A stretch of DNA of 64,000 bases from Kitasatospora sp. MAP5-34. GTDB lineage: Bacteria; Actinomycetota; Actinomycetes; Streptomycetales; Streptomycetaceae. Location of the stretch: NCBI RefSeq assembly GCF_029894335.1, contig NZ_JARXZC010000004.1:186001-250000 (forward strand), in the 5' to 3' direction. The notes under the pieces are model-generated. The model saw only the letters and a program-made list of their open reading frames with translations, had not been told where the DNA came from and did not search any database. Shown in pieces: positions 9,343 to 17,450 of the stretch; within the stretch, counting starts at the first letter, position 1; each line of letters begins with the position of its first letter. A program made the translations under genes and the position numbers.

Positions 9343-9384
9343 CGCGATGTATCGCGTCTCCCTGAACAACACGATATATCGCGT
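9343..9384 (-). promoter_or_regulatory. paired palindromes, probable PadR operators
   Basis: CGCGAT-GT-ATCGCG (9343-9356) and CGATATATCG (9372-9381) are two palindromes. Each carries the 13-base direct element CGAT[G/A]TATCGCGT (9345-9357 and 9372-9384, 12 of 13 identical, 27 bases apart). They lie just upstream of the DUF4097-PadR operon in an AT-rich patch. Autoregulation by the PadR protein is inferred. Confidence 0.6.
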
Positions 9385-9431
9385 GCTGTGGAAGTCAAGC
9401 GCCCATTCGGGAGGAGACGCGTGACACGCAG

Positions 9432-9467
9432 GAAGGGCCCGGGAGGCAACTGCCTCCCGGGCCCTTC
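9432..9467. terminator. 17-bp stem hairpin
   Basis: Arms 9432-9448 and 9451-9467 pair perfectly with only two bases between, so the real loop opens the last pairs. It lies downstream of the leftward DUF6104 gene and probably ends its transcript. Confidence 0.7.
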
Positions 9468-9492
9468 ACGTCGTACGGCGTACCTCGGACTC

Positions 9493-9675
9493 TCAGTCCT
9501 CGTCGTCCTCGTCGTCGAGCCGGGCCAGCCAGGTGGCCAGCCGCTCGACCGGGATCTCGAAGTCCGGGTTGAGGTCGACGAACTCGCGCAGGCGCTCGGC
9601 CAGCCACTCGAAGGTGACCTCCTCGTCGCCGCGCCGGCTCTCCAGCTCCTCGATGCCGCGGTCGGTGAAGTACAC
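9493..9675 (-). CDS. DUF6104-family small acidic protein
   Basis: A 60-residue protein from a GTG at 9675 with GGAGA upstream; longer in-frame starts exist but lack a ribosome site. It begins VYFTDRGIEELESRRGDEE and ends in an acidic run (LDDEDDED). The sequence pattern matches a small protein conserved downstream of kgd in streptomycetes and filed as DUF6104. The function is unknown. The high acidity and the short helical core suggest a protein-binding rather than catalytic role. Confidence 0.8.
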   Translation of the reverse strand: MYFTDRGIEELESRRGDEEVTFEWLAERLREFVDLNPDFEIPVERLATWLARLDDEDDED

Positions 9676-9725
9676 GGTGAGTTCTCCGAAGTCAGACGAT
9701 GTTTCGACCCGATCAGAATAGTGCG

Positions 9726-9767
9726 CCGGAGGCCCGGCCCCCGCGTGAGCGGGAACCGGGCCTCCGG
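9726..9767. terminator. hairpin downstream of kgd
   Basis: Arms CCGGAGGCCCGG (9726-9737) and CCGGGCCTCCGG (9756-9767), with a smaller inner stem CCCGC/GCGGG. It lies just past the stop of kgd on the minus strand. Confidence 0.75.
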
Positions 9768-9795
9768 GGTGAGCACACTGCATCAGCAGAGAGCG

Positions 9796-12700
9796 TCAGA
9801 GGGAGAAGATCTCCTCCAGCAACGCCTGCTGCTCGGCGGCGTGCCGCTTGGCCGAGCCGACCGCCGGGGCCGACGAGGCCGGGCGGGCGACGCGCCGCAG
9901 GCGGGAGTCGCCGGCGCTGCGGCCGATGACGACCTGCAGGTGGTCGACCAGGTTCATCGCGATGAACGGCCAGGAACCCTGGTTGGCCGGCTCCTCCTGC
10001 GCCCAGATGAACTGGACGTCGTTGCCGTACTTGGCCAGCTCCTCCTGGAGCTCGGCCACCGGCAGCGGGTAGAGCCGCTCGACCCGGACGATCGCCGTGT
10101 CGGTGACACCGCGCTCGGCGCGGGCCGCCGCCACGTCGTAGTAGAACTTGCCGGCCGTGATGACCACCTTGCGCACGTTCGCCGGGTCGACGGTGGTGTC
10201 ACCGATGACCGGACGGAACGAGCCCGAGGTGAACTCCGACGCCGCCGACGCCGCAGCCTTCAGACGCAGCATCGACTTCGGGGTGAAGACGACCAGCGGC
10301 TTGTGGTGCGGGTTGTGCGCCTGCCAGCGCAGCAGGTGGAAGTAGTTCGACGGCAGCGTCGGCATGGCGACCGTCATGTTGTTCTGCGCGCACAGCTGCA
10401 GGAAGCGCTCCGGGCGGGCGGACGAGTGGTCCGGTCCCTGGCCCTCGTAGCCGTGCGGCAGCAGCAGGGTGACGCCGGAGTGCTGGCCCCACTTCTGCTC
10501 GGCGGACGCGATGTACTCGTCCACGATGGTCTGCGCGCCGTTGACGAAGTCACCGAACTGCGCCTCCCACATGACCAGCGCGTTCGGGCGGGTCAGCGAG
10601 TAGCCGTACTCGAAGCCCATCGCCGCGTACTCCGACAGCAGGCTGTCGTAGACGGTGTAGCGGGCCTGGTCCTCGGTCAGGTACAGCAGCGGGGTGTAGT
10701 CCTCGCCGGTGACCCGGTCGATCAGCACCGCGTGGCGCTGGCCGAAGGTGCCACGACGGCTGTCCTGGCCGGCCAGGCGGACGGGGTGCCCCTCCATCAG
10801 CAGCGAGCCGATGGCGAGGGTCTCGCCCATGGCCCAGTCGATGGTGTTGTCCTCGACCGAGGCCGCGCGGCGCTGCATCTGCGGCAGCAGACGCGGGTGG
10901 ACGGTCAGCCACTCCGGCAGGTTGACCTGCGAGGCGGCGATCCGCTTGACCATCTCCTCGGAGATGCCGGTCTGGATGTTGACCGGGAAGTCCGCCTGCG
11001 GCTTGCCGTTGGCGGCCGGGACGGGCGTCTGGGCGGCGTCGCGAACCTCGGCGAAGACCTTCTCCAGCTGGCCCTGGAAGTCCTGGAGCGCCTGCTCCGC
11101 CTCTTCCATGGTGATGTCGCCGCGACCGATCAGACCCTCGGTGTAGAGCTTGCGCACCGAGCGCTTCTTGTCGATCAGGTCGTACATCAGCGGCTGGGTG
11201 AACGAGGGGTTGTCGGCCTCGTTGTGACCGCGACGGCGGTAGCAGATGAGGTCGATCACGACGTCCTTGCGGAACGCCTGGCGGAACTCGAAGGCGAGGC
11301 GCGCGACGCGGACCACGGCCTCCGGGTCGTCGCCGTTCACGTGGAAGATCGGGGCCTCGATCATCCGGGCCACGTCGGTGCAGTACATCGAGGAGCGCGA
11401 GGATGCCGGGGCAGCGGTGAAGCCGACCTGGTTGTTGACCACCAGGTGGATGGTGCCACCCGTGCGGTAGCCGCGCAGCTGCGACATGTTGAGCGTCTCC
11501 GCGACCACGCCCTGGCCCGCGAAGGCCGCGTCGCCGTGGATCTGGATCGGCAGCACCGGGAAGGTGGTACCGCCCTGGTCCAGCACGTCCTGCTTGGCGC
11601 GGACGATGCCCTCGACGACCGGGTCGACCGTCTCCAGGTGGGACGGGTTGGCGGCCAGCGACACCTTGATGGTCTCGCCGTCCAGACCGGTGAAGGTGCC
11701 CTCGGCGCCCAGGTGGTACTTGACGTCGCCGGAGCCGTGCATCGACTTCGGGTCGAGGTTGCCCTCGAACTCGCCGAAGATCCGGGCGTACGGCTTGCCG
11801 ACGATGTTCGCCAGCACGTTCAGACGGCCCCGGTGGGCCATGCCGATGACGGCCTCGTCGAGGCGGTGCTCGGCGGCGGAGTCGATGGTCGCGTCCAGCA
11901 GGGCGATCAGCGACTCACCACCCTCCAGCGAGAAACGCTTCTGCCCGACGTACTTGGTCTGCAGGAAGGTCTCGAACGCCTCGGCGGAGTTCAGGCGGCG
12001 CAGGATGCGCAGCTGCTCCTCGCGCTCGGGCTTCGCGTACGGCTTCTCCAGGCGCTCCTGCAGCCACTTGCGCTGCTTCGGGTCCTGGATGTGCATGTAC
12101 TCGATGCCGACGGTCCGGCAGTACGTGTTGCGCAGCAGGCCGAGGATGTCGCGCAGCTTCATCATCTTCTGGCCGCCGAAGCCGCCGACGGCGAACTCGC
12201 GCTCCAGGTCCCACAGGGTCAGCCCGTGCTCCACGACGTCGAGGTCGGGGTGCCGGCGCTGCTTGTACTCCAGCGGGTCGGTGTCGGCCATCAGGTGGCC
12301 GCGCACGCGGTACGAGTGGATCAGCTCCATCACGCGGGCGGTCTTGTTGACCTCGTCCTCGTGCGTGGTGGCGACGTCCGTGGCCCAGCGGACCGGCTCG
12401 TACGGGATCCGCAGCGAGGCGAAGACCTCGTCGTAGAACTTGTGGTCGCCGAGCAGCAGCTGGTGGATCGTGCGCAGGAACTCGCCCGACGCCGCACCCT
12501 GGATGACCCGGTGGTCGTAGGTCGAGGTGAGCGTCATGATCTTGGAGATGCCCAGCTTGGCCAGGGTGTCCGGGGACGAGCCCTGGAACTCGGCCGGGTA
12601 CTCCATCGCGCCGACGCCGACGATGGTGCCCTGGTTCTGCATCAGACGCGGCACGGAGTGCACGGTGCCGATGCCGCCGGGGTTGGTCAGCGAGACCGTG

Positions 12701-13554
12701 ACGCCGGTGAAGTCGTCCATGGTCAGCTTGTTGGCGCGGGCCCGGCGGACGATGTCCTCGTAGGCCTGCCAGAAGCCGTAGAAGTCGAGCGTCTCGGCCT
12801 TCTTGATGGCCGCGACGACCAGCTGGCGGTCACCGTTCGGCTTCACCAGGTCGATCGCGAGGCCCAGGTTGACGTGCTCGGGCTTCACCAGGAACGGCTT
12901 GCCGTCCTTGACCTGGTAGCTGTAGTTCATGCCCGGGCTGGCCTTGATGGCCTGGACCAGGGCGTAGCCGATCAGGTGGGTGAAGGAGACCTTGCCACCA
13001 CGGGCGCGCTGCAGGTGGTTGTTGATGACAATCCGGTTGTCGATCAGCAACTTGGCCGGGACGGCGCGCACCGACGTTGCGGTGGGCACCTCCAGCGAGG
13101 CGTCCATGTTGGTGGCGACGGCCTTGGCCGGGCCACGCAACGGGATCAGCTCGGGGCCCGTCGCAGCCTCCGGGGCAGCGGGGGCCGCCGCCTTCGGGGC
13201 AGGAGGTGCGGCCGGGGCTGCGGCGAGTGGCGCGGGCGCCGGCTGGACCGGCGCGGCAGCCACAGGGGCAGCGGCCGGTGCAGCGGGGGCGGGCGCCACC
13301 GGAGCAGCCTGAACGGCAGCAGTCGGGGCAGGGGCGGCAACGGCGGTCGGCGTGGGGCCGACCTGGGTCGCGGCCTGGGTCACTGGAGTCACCTCGGTAC
13401 CGGGCTTGTAGTCGGCGAAAAAGTCCCACCAGGCTCGGTCGACCGAGTTGGGATCCTGGAGGTACTGCTGGTAGATCTCGTCGACGAGCCACTCGTTGGG
13501 GCCGAAGCCAGTGGAGCTTGCCGAGCTGACGGGGGTTTCAGGGTGTGGCGACAC
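9796..13554 (-). CDS. kgd: multifunctional 2-oxoglutarate decarboxylase/dehydrogenase E1 (KGD)
   Basis: A 1252-residue enzyme at the 2-oxoglutarate step of the TCA cycle, of the actinobacterial fused type. The order is: E1 N-terminal helix ([18 protein letters not shown]), an Ala/Pro-rich linker (about residues 50-125), an E2-type acyltransferase domain without a lipoyl domain (about 125-365, with [11 protein letters not shown]), then the ThDP-dependent E1 (about 390-1252). The ThDP region shows [11 protein letters not shown] and VVNNQVGFT, and [15 protein letters not shown] follows. The start is GTG at 13554 with GGAAGAGGG about 11 bases upstream. The linker length and fusion are those of the family, and nothing is missing. 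It is transcribed alone, towards the DUF6104 gene. Confidence 0.95.
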   Translation of the reverse strand: MSPHPETPVSSASSTGFGPNEWLVDEIYQQYLQDPNSVDRAWWDFFADYKPGTEVTPVTQAATQVGPTPTAVAAPAPTAAVQAAPVAPAPAAPAAAPVAAAPVQPAPAPLAAAPAAPPAPKAAAPAAPEAATGPELIPLRGPAKAVATNMDASLEVPTATSVRAVPAKLLIDNRIVINNHLQRARGGKVSFTHLIGYALVQAIKASPGMNYSYQVKDGKPFLVKPEHVNLGLAIDLVKPNGDRQLVVAAIKKAETLDFYGFWQAYEDIVRRARANKLTMDDFTGVTVSLTNPGGIGTVHSVPRLMQNQGTIVGVGAMEYPAEFQGSSPDTLAKLGISKIMTLTSTYDHRVIQGAASGEFLRTIHQLLLGDHKFYDEVFASLRIPYEPVRWATDVATTHEDEVNKTARVMELIHSYRVRGHLMADTDPLEYKQRRHPDLDVVEHGLTLWDLEREFAVGGFGGQKMMKLRDILGLLRNTYCRTVGIEYMHIQDPKQRKWLQERLEKPYAKPEREEQLRILRRLNSAEAFETFLQTKYVGQKRFSLEGGESLIALLDATIDSAAEHRLDEAVIGMAHRGRLNVLANIVGKPYARIFGEFEGNLDPKSMHGSGDVKYHLGAEGTFTGLDGETIKVSLAANPSHLETVDPVVEGIVRAKQDVLDQGGTTFPVLPIQIHGDAAFAGQGVVAETLNMSQLRGYRTGGTIHLVVNNQVGFTAAPASSRSSMYCTDVARMIEAPIFHVNGDDPEAVVRVARLAFEFRQAFRKDVVIDLICYRRRGHNEADNPSFTQPLMYDLIDKKRSVRKLYTEGLIGRGDITMEEAEQALQDFQGQLEKVFAEVRDAAQTPVPAANGKPQADFPVNIQTGISEEMVKRIAASQVNLPEWLTVHPRLLPQMQRRAASVEDNTIDWAMGETLAIGSLLMEGHPVRLAGQDSRRGTFGQRHAVLIDRVTGEDYTPLLYLTEDQARYTVYDSLLSEYAAMGFEYGYSLTRPNALVMWEAQFGDFVNGAQTIVDEYIASAEQKWGQHSGVTLLLPHGYEGQGPDHSSARPERFLQLCAQNNMTVAMPTLPSNYFHLLRWQAHNPHHKPLVVFTPKSMLRLKAAASAASEFTSGSFRPVIGDTTVDPANVRKVVITAGKFYYDVAAARAERGVTDTAIVRVERLYPLPVAELQEELAKYGNDVQFIWAQEEPANQGSWPFIAMNLVDHLQVVIGRSAGDSRLRRVARPASSAPAVGSAKRHAAEQQALLEEIFSL

Positions 13555-13908
13555 GGCGGCAACCGCCCTCTTCCGCTTCCTTTTGGGATGGTTGGACAGC
13601 GGGGATTAAGGCTACGCCTCCCGCGAGTGATCGCGCAGTCCCCAACGGTCAGGCGTCGCCCAGATCACAGTGTTGAGCTGCAATTTGGCCGAAAACGCGC
13701 GTTAGAAAGTTCTACGGGCGGGGAAACAGGCGCTTCCCCAACCGTCACGAACCTACCGAAAATCGGACAAAAATGCAGGTCCGACCCATTGATGATCTTC
13801 TGACAGAGTAATCCGACGGTCTTCTGTCCCAGTTCGGTGACAACTGTGACGATCGTGAGCGAACCGGCCGCTCGGGCCGCCCGAGCGACCGGCAGCCGAC
13901 CGGCTCGG
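13555..13908. other. intergenic region between kgd and the two-component operon
   Basis: 354 bases hold the minus-strand promoter region of kgd (an AT-richer patch at about 13670-13820) and, at 13870-13886, the hairpin ending the histidine-kinase transcript. No gene or RNA was recognised and no promoter hexamers stand out. Confidence 0.4.
13870..13886. terminator. hairpin ending the two-component operon
   Basis: GCTCGGG (13870-13876), loop CCG, CCCGAGC (13880-13886), flanked by CCGG sequences that can lengthen the stem. It lies just downstream of the kinase stop on the minus strand. Confidence 0.55.
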
Positions 13909-15150
13909 TCAGCCGGGCTGCGCGCCCGTCGGCCCACCCGGCAGGGTGACCTGGATGCGGCAGCCGAGCGCGGCCTCGGCCACCCGGATCTCACCGCCGT
14001 GCAGGTCGACGGCCCAGCGTGCGATGGCCAGCCCGAGCCCGGTGCCGCCGTCACTGCCGGGCCCCTGCGCGGTCGCCGTGCCGCTGCGCCCGAAGCGCTC
14101 GAAGACCTGGCTGCGGTCCTGCACCGGGATGCCGGGGCCCTGGTCGCTGACCTCCAGCAGCAGCCCGCCCGGCTCCTCGCCCGGGCAGGCCCGGACCGTC
14201 ACCGTGCCCCCGGCGGGGGAGTGCTTGCAGGCGTTGTCGACCAGATTGGCGACCACCTGGTGCAGCCGCTCCGGGTCCGCCACGCCCATCAGATCCGGCG
14301 GCTCGATCTCCAGCAGCAGCCGGACGTCGCCGCGCCGCCCGTACGCGCCGCTCGCCGTCGCGCCGTCCACGGTGACCCCGCGCAGCACCCCGTCCAGGAA
14401 CGGGCCGACCTCGAAGGGGCGGGCGTCCAGCGGGACGACCCCGCCGTCCAGCTTGGAGAGGTCGAGCAGGTGGGCGACCAGGCGGCCGAGGCGTTCGGTC
14501 TGCTCCAGCGCGGCACCGAGGGTCCGCGGATTCGGTTGGACGACACCGTCCACCACGTTCTCCAGCACGGCCCGCAGCGCGGCGATCGGCGTGCGCAGCT
14601 CGTGCGAGACGTTGGCGACCAGTTCGCGGCGGTGCCGGTCGGAGGCCTCCAGGTCGGCGGCCATCCGGTTGAAGGTGGCCGCCAGCTCGCCGATCTCGTC
14701 CCGGGAGGAGACCTCCACCCGGCGGCTGTAGTCGCCGCTCGCCATCGCTCTGGCGGCGGCCGTCATGTCGCGCAGCGGCGCGGTCAGCCCGTGCGCGAGG
14801 AACTGCATCACGAGCAGTGAGGCGATCATCGAGAAGACCATGACGATCTGGAACTGGGTCTCCGACCGGATCGCGATCACGGCCATGCCGGTCGCCAGCG
14901 TGACCGAGACGCTGACCAGCAGGGCGAGTTTGCCCTTGATCGAGCGGAGCGGGTCGAGCGGCCTGATGTCGGCCCAGACCCGGCTGGCGGCGCGTGCGGC
15001 CAGTCCCCGGCGCGGGCGGTCGCCCGCGCTCTCCCCGCCGTCGTGCGGCGAACCGTTGTGCCGTGAGCCGTCCCGTCGTGAGCCGTGTTGCTGTGAGGCG
15101 CGTTGCTGTGAGCTGCGCTGCTGTGGGCTGCGTTGCTGTGGAAAGGTCAT
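13909..15150 (-). CDS. two-component sensor histidine kinase
   Basis: A 413-residue membrane kinase. The N-terminus (about 1-45) is low-complexity, rich in Gln, Ser, Arg and His (repeated QQRS/QQRA/QQHG). Two membrane helices follow (about 70-90 and 100-120), then a HAMP segment, the dimerisation/phosphorylation motif ELVANVSHELRTP with its acceptor His, and an ATPase domain with NLVDNACKHS, DQGPGIP and GGTGLGLAIARW. The extracellular loop is very short, so it probably senses a membrane event or partner. It follows its response regulator by 79 bases. This position upstream of kgd is conserved in streptomycetes. The signal is unknown. Confidence 0.9.
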   Translation of the reverse strand: MTFPQQRSPQQRSSQQRASQQHGSRRDGSRHNGSPHDGGESAGDRPRRGLAARAASRVWADIRPLDPLRSIKGKLALLVSVSVTLATGMAVIAIRSETQFQIVMVFSMIASLLVMQFLAHGLTAPLRDMTAAARAMASGDYSRRVEVSSRDEIGELAATFNRMAADLEASDRHRRELVANVSHELRTPIAALRAVLENVVDGVVQPNPRTLGAALEQTERLGRLVAHLLDLSKLDGGVVPLDARPFEVGPFLDGVLRGVTVDGATASGAYGRRGDVRLLLEIEPPDLMGVADPERLHQVVANLVDNACKHSPAGGTVTVRACPGEEPGGLLLEVSDQGPGIPVQDRSQVFERFGRSGTATAQGPGSDGGTGLGLAIARWAVDLHGGEIRVAEAALGCRIQVTLPGGPTGAQPG

Positions 15151-15229
15151 GTCGCCTCTGAGTCATCCCCCGCGAATGCTCTGAAGTGCAGGTCAACGGT
15201 TTGGGCCCCCCGGAGGCCCTTGCCGTGCG

Positions 15230-15967
15230 TCACTGCGAGAGCGGTGCCTCCAGGGCATACCCGACGCCGTGCACCGTACGGATCCAGCTCGCGCCGATCT
15301 TGCGACGCAGCGCCTTGACGTGGCTGTCGACCGTGCGGGTGCCGGAGGCGTCCGTCCAGTCCCAGACCTCGGCGAGCAGCTGCTCGCGGGTGAGCACCGC
15401 GCGCGGCTGCGCCGCCAGGCAGGCGAGCAGGTCGAACTCGGTCGGCGTCAGGTGGACGTCGGCCGAGCCGAGCCGGACCCGGCGCTGCACGTGGTCGATC
15501 TCCAGGTCGCCGAAGCGCAGGCTGCCGAGAGCGGGCGTCCTGGCCGCCTGCTGGGCCCGCTCGACCCGGCGCAGCAGCACGTTCACCCGCGCCGCCAGCT
15601 CGCGCATCGAGAACGGCTTGGTCATGTAGTCGTCCGCGCCGACCCCGAGACCGACCAGCAGGTCCGTCTCGTCGTCGCGCGCGGTCAGCATCAGGACGGG
15701 CACCGGGCGCTGTGCCTGGATACGCCGGCACACCTCCAGGCCGTCGAAGCCGGGCAGCATCACGTCGAGCACGACGAGGTCCGGCTGCCAGGTGTGGAAG
15801 CCGTCCACCGCGCCCGGACCGTCGTGAGCCACGGCGACCTTGAAGCCCTCCGCGCCCAGCCGGGCCGCGATCGACTCGGCGATCGTCGGCTCGTCCTCGA
15901 CGACGAGCACACGTCGTTGCGTGCTCACGCTGTTGCTGCCGATGGTGTCTTGCTGAATGTCTGTCAC
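15230..15967 (-). CDS. OmpR/PhoB-type response regulator
   Basis: A 245-residue regulator paired with the kinase that follows. The receiver domain begins RRVLVVEDEPTI, with the phosphorylated Asp in LVVLDVMLPG and the conserved Lys in YMTKPFS. The C-terminal winged helix shows LTPTEFDLLACL and DSHVKALRRKIG followed by RTVHGVGYAL. GTG at 15967 was chosen for a normal family N-terminus; another GTG two codons upstream (15973) and an ATG at 16048 are alternatives, and none has a strong ribosome site. It is first in the operon and likely controls it or membrane genes. Confidence 0.88.
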   Translation of the reverse strand: MTDIQQDTIGSNSVSTQRRVLVVEDEPTIAESIAARLGAEGFKVAVAHDGPGAVDGFHTWQPDLVVLDVMLPGFDGLEVCRRIQAQRPVPVLMLTARDDETDLLVGLGVGADDYMTKPFSMRELAARVNVLLRRVERAQQAARTPALGSLRFGDLEIDHVQRRVRLGSADVHLTPTEFDLLACLAAQPRAVLTREQLLAEVWDWTDASGTRTVDSHVKALRRKIGASWIRTVHGVGYALEAPLSQ

Positions 15968-16473
15968 GGTCACGCCACCGCCCCCAGGGCTACGGGCCGG
16001 CTGCCTGTGGGACAGCGGGCTCCGCTCGTAGTCGTCTTGTTCCGTCATGGGCTTGTGCCCGGCCCGAGGTCTCCGCCTGTGCCGTCCGCCGTCGGCACTG
16101 GAGAGGAGGGTGCGCAGGTGTGGGTCTGCGTACCGGATCCGCACTCTTCGCAGCGTACGGACACTGCGAGCATCCCGGCAGGTGAACCGGACATATCCGG
16201 CCCGTGGGCCGGTGCCGAACCTGGTCGGGACGGGGCACGGGGCGATACCTTACCCGGCAAAAATATCGCCGGTAACGGTACGTATGCACCCGAGAGGATG
16301 GCAGACTCCGGGGCGGGGACGCTACTTGTCCGTAAACAAAGGGCTGGTCCGGACCAAGGGGTGAGAGCATGGGGCCGATCTTCACAGCTCGTCCTCAGGT
16401 TGCTCTCAGGACTGCTTAGTACCGTGGTCACGACAACTTTGCTGGTGGCAGTAGTGCTGGGAGTGGAGGCGAC
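15968..16473. other. divergent regulatory region
   Basis: 506 bases separate the leftward response regulator and the rightward rhomboid-like gene. The sequence at 16250-16275 is a near-palindrome (TTACCCGGC, AT-rich centre, GCCGGTAA) in an AT-richer patch and could be an operator or promoter element for either side. Direct CTCAGG repeats occur at about 16391-16410. No small gene or RNA was recognised. Confidence 0.4.
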
Positions 16474-17247
16474 ATGTCGGACATCCGCAGCGGTGGTGCC
16501 CTGCCTCGCGAGGCCGAGTCGTTCCCGGTCCCGACACTCCCCTTCGGCAGCCTGCGGTACGGGCTCCGCGCGGGGGTGCTCGACCGGGCCCTGAGCCTGG
16601 TGCCGACTCCGCGCCGTAACCGCTTCGCGCTCGGCTATCTCGCGGTGCTGCTCGCCACCTCCCTGTTCTCACACCTCGCCTCCCCCGATCTGGTGCACCG
16701 GCTCCAGGCGCTGTCCAGTACGGACGGCCACAACCTGATGCACCGTCCGCTGCTGGTCCTGCTGCTCAGCGGCCTCTGGGTGGCCGGCCCGGTGTGGATG
16801 CCGTACCTGTGGGCCTTCGCGCTCACGGTGGCTCCGCTGGAGCGGCGGGTCGGGGCCTGGCGGGCGCTGGCGGTGTTCGCCATCGGGCACGTGGTGGCCA
16901 CCCTGCTCTCGCAGGGCGTGGTCGCCGTCTCGGTGGCGGCCGGGTGGCTCGGGCCCAGCGCCCTGGACGACCTGGACATCGGCGTCAGCTACGGCGTGCT
17001 GACCAGCCTCGGCGCGCTCGCCGGGCTGCTGTCGCCGCGCGGGCGGGTGCTGGCACTGGCGGCGGCCGTCGGGCTGATCGCCCACCAGCTCGTGAGCGAC
17101 CAGGACCTGGTCACCGGAATCGGTCACCCGACGGCCCTGCTGGTGGGCATCGCCCTCTGGCGCTGGCTGCGGCGCGGCCCCGGCGGGCCCCTGCGGATCC
17201 GGCTCCGCCGGCTGGTGCCGGGCCGGATGAGCCCGTCCGAAGCCTGA
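16474..17247 (+). CDS. rhomboid-like integral membrane protein
   Basis: A 257-residue membrane protein with about six hydrophobic helices. After a 45-residue cytoplasmic start come helices around FALGYLAVLLATSLFS and LLVLLLSGLWVAGPVW. The motif GVSYGVLTSLG, with Ser in a G-x-S-x-G setting, and a later GHPTALLVG, with His, sit where rhomboid proteases carry their catalytic dyad. It fits the Rhomboid_2 type family of actinobacteria; whether it cleaves membrane proteins is not shown. The ATG has a GGAGGCGAC site. A paralogue lies at 32307-33074. Confidence 0.8.
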   Translation: MSDIRSGGALPREAESFPVPTLPFGSLRYGLRAGVLDRALSLVPTPRRNRFALGYLAVLLATSLFSHLASPDLVHRLQALSSTDGHNLMHRPLLVLLLSGLWVAGPVWMPYLWAFALTVAPLERRVGAWRALAVFAIGHVVATLLSQGVVAVSVAAGWLGPSALDDLDIGVSYGVLTSLGALAGLLSPRGRVLALAAAVGLIAHQLVSDQDLVTGIGHPTALLVGIALWRWLRRGPGGPLRIRLRRLVPGRMSPSEA

Positions 17248-17277
17248 GTGTTTCGTTAAGAGATTCCGCGAGTGCCC

Positions 17278-17310
17278 CAGGGGTGCGAGGTGCAGTTCCT
17301 CGCACCCCTG
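17278..17310. terminator. 13-bp stem terminator
   Basis: CAGGGGTGCGAGG (17278-17290), a 7-base loop, CCTCGCACCCCTG (17298-17310). It ends the rhomboid-like transcript before lon. Confidence 0.8.
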
Positions 17311-17363
17311 TCCGTCGTTGCCCGTACCTCTGAGTTCCCTGTGAGCTGCGGAGTTCTGCCGAT

Positions 17364-17377
17364 CGCTCAGAGCGAAC
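17364..17377 (-). promoter_or_regulatory. ClgR operator upstream of lon
   Basis: Read on the minus strand the site is GTTCGC-TCTGA-GCG. This matches the ClgR consensus GTTCGC-N5-GCG described for clp and lon genes of Streptomyces. On the plus strand it is a near-perfect palindrome (TCGCTC-A-GAGCGA) 74 bases before the lon start. Confidence 0.75.
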
Positions 17378-17450
17378 GCGCCGCCGGGAACAATGCGCGC
17401 CCGCCAATCCTTAGTCAGGTCAACTCAACTTCGCTGACTGGGGAGAGATC

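Noticed and set aside
9388..13803. Very long open frame on the plus strand opposite kgd
   Set aside because: It is antisense to kgd, has no family pattern and reflects the third-position G/C bias of the real gene.
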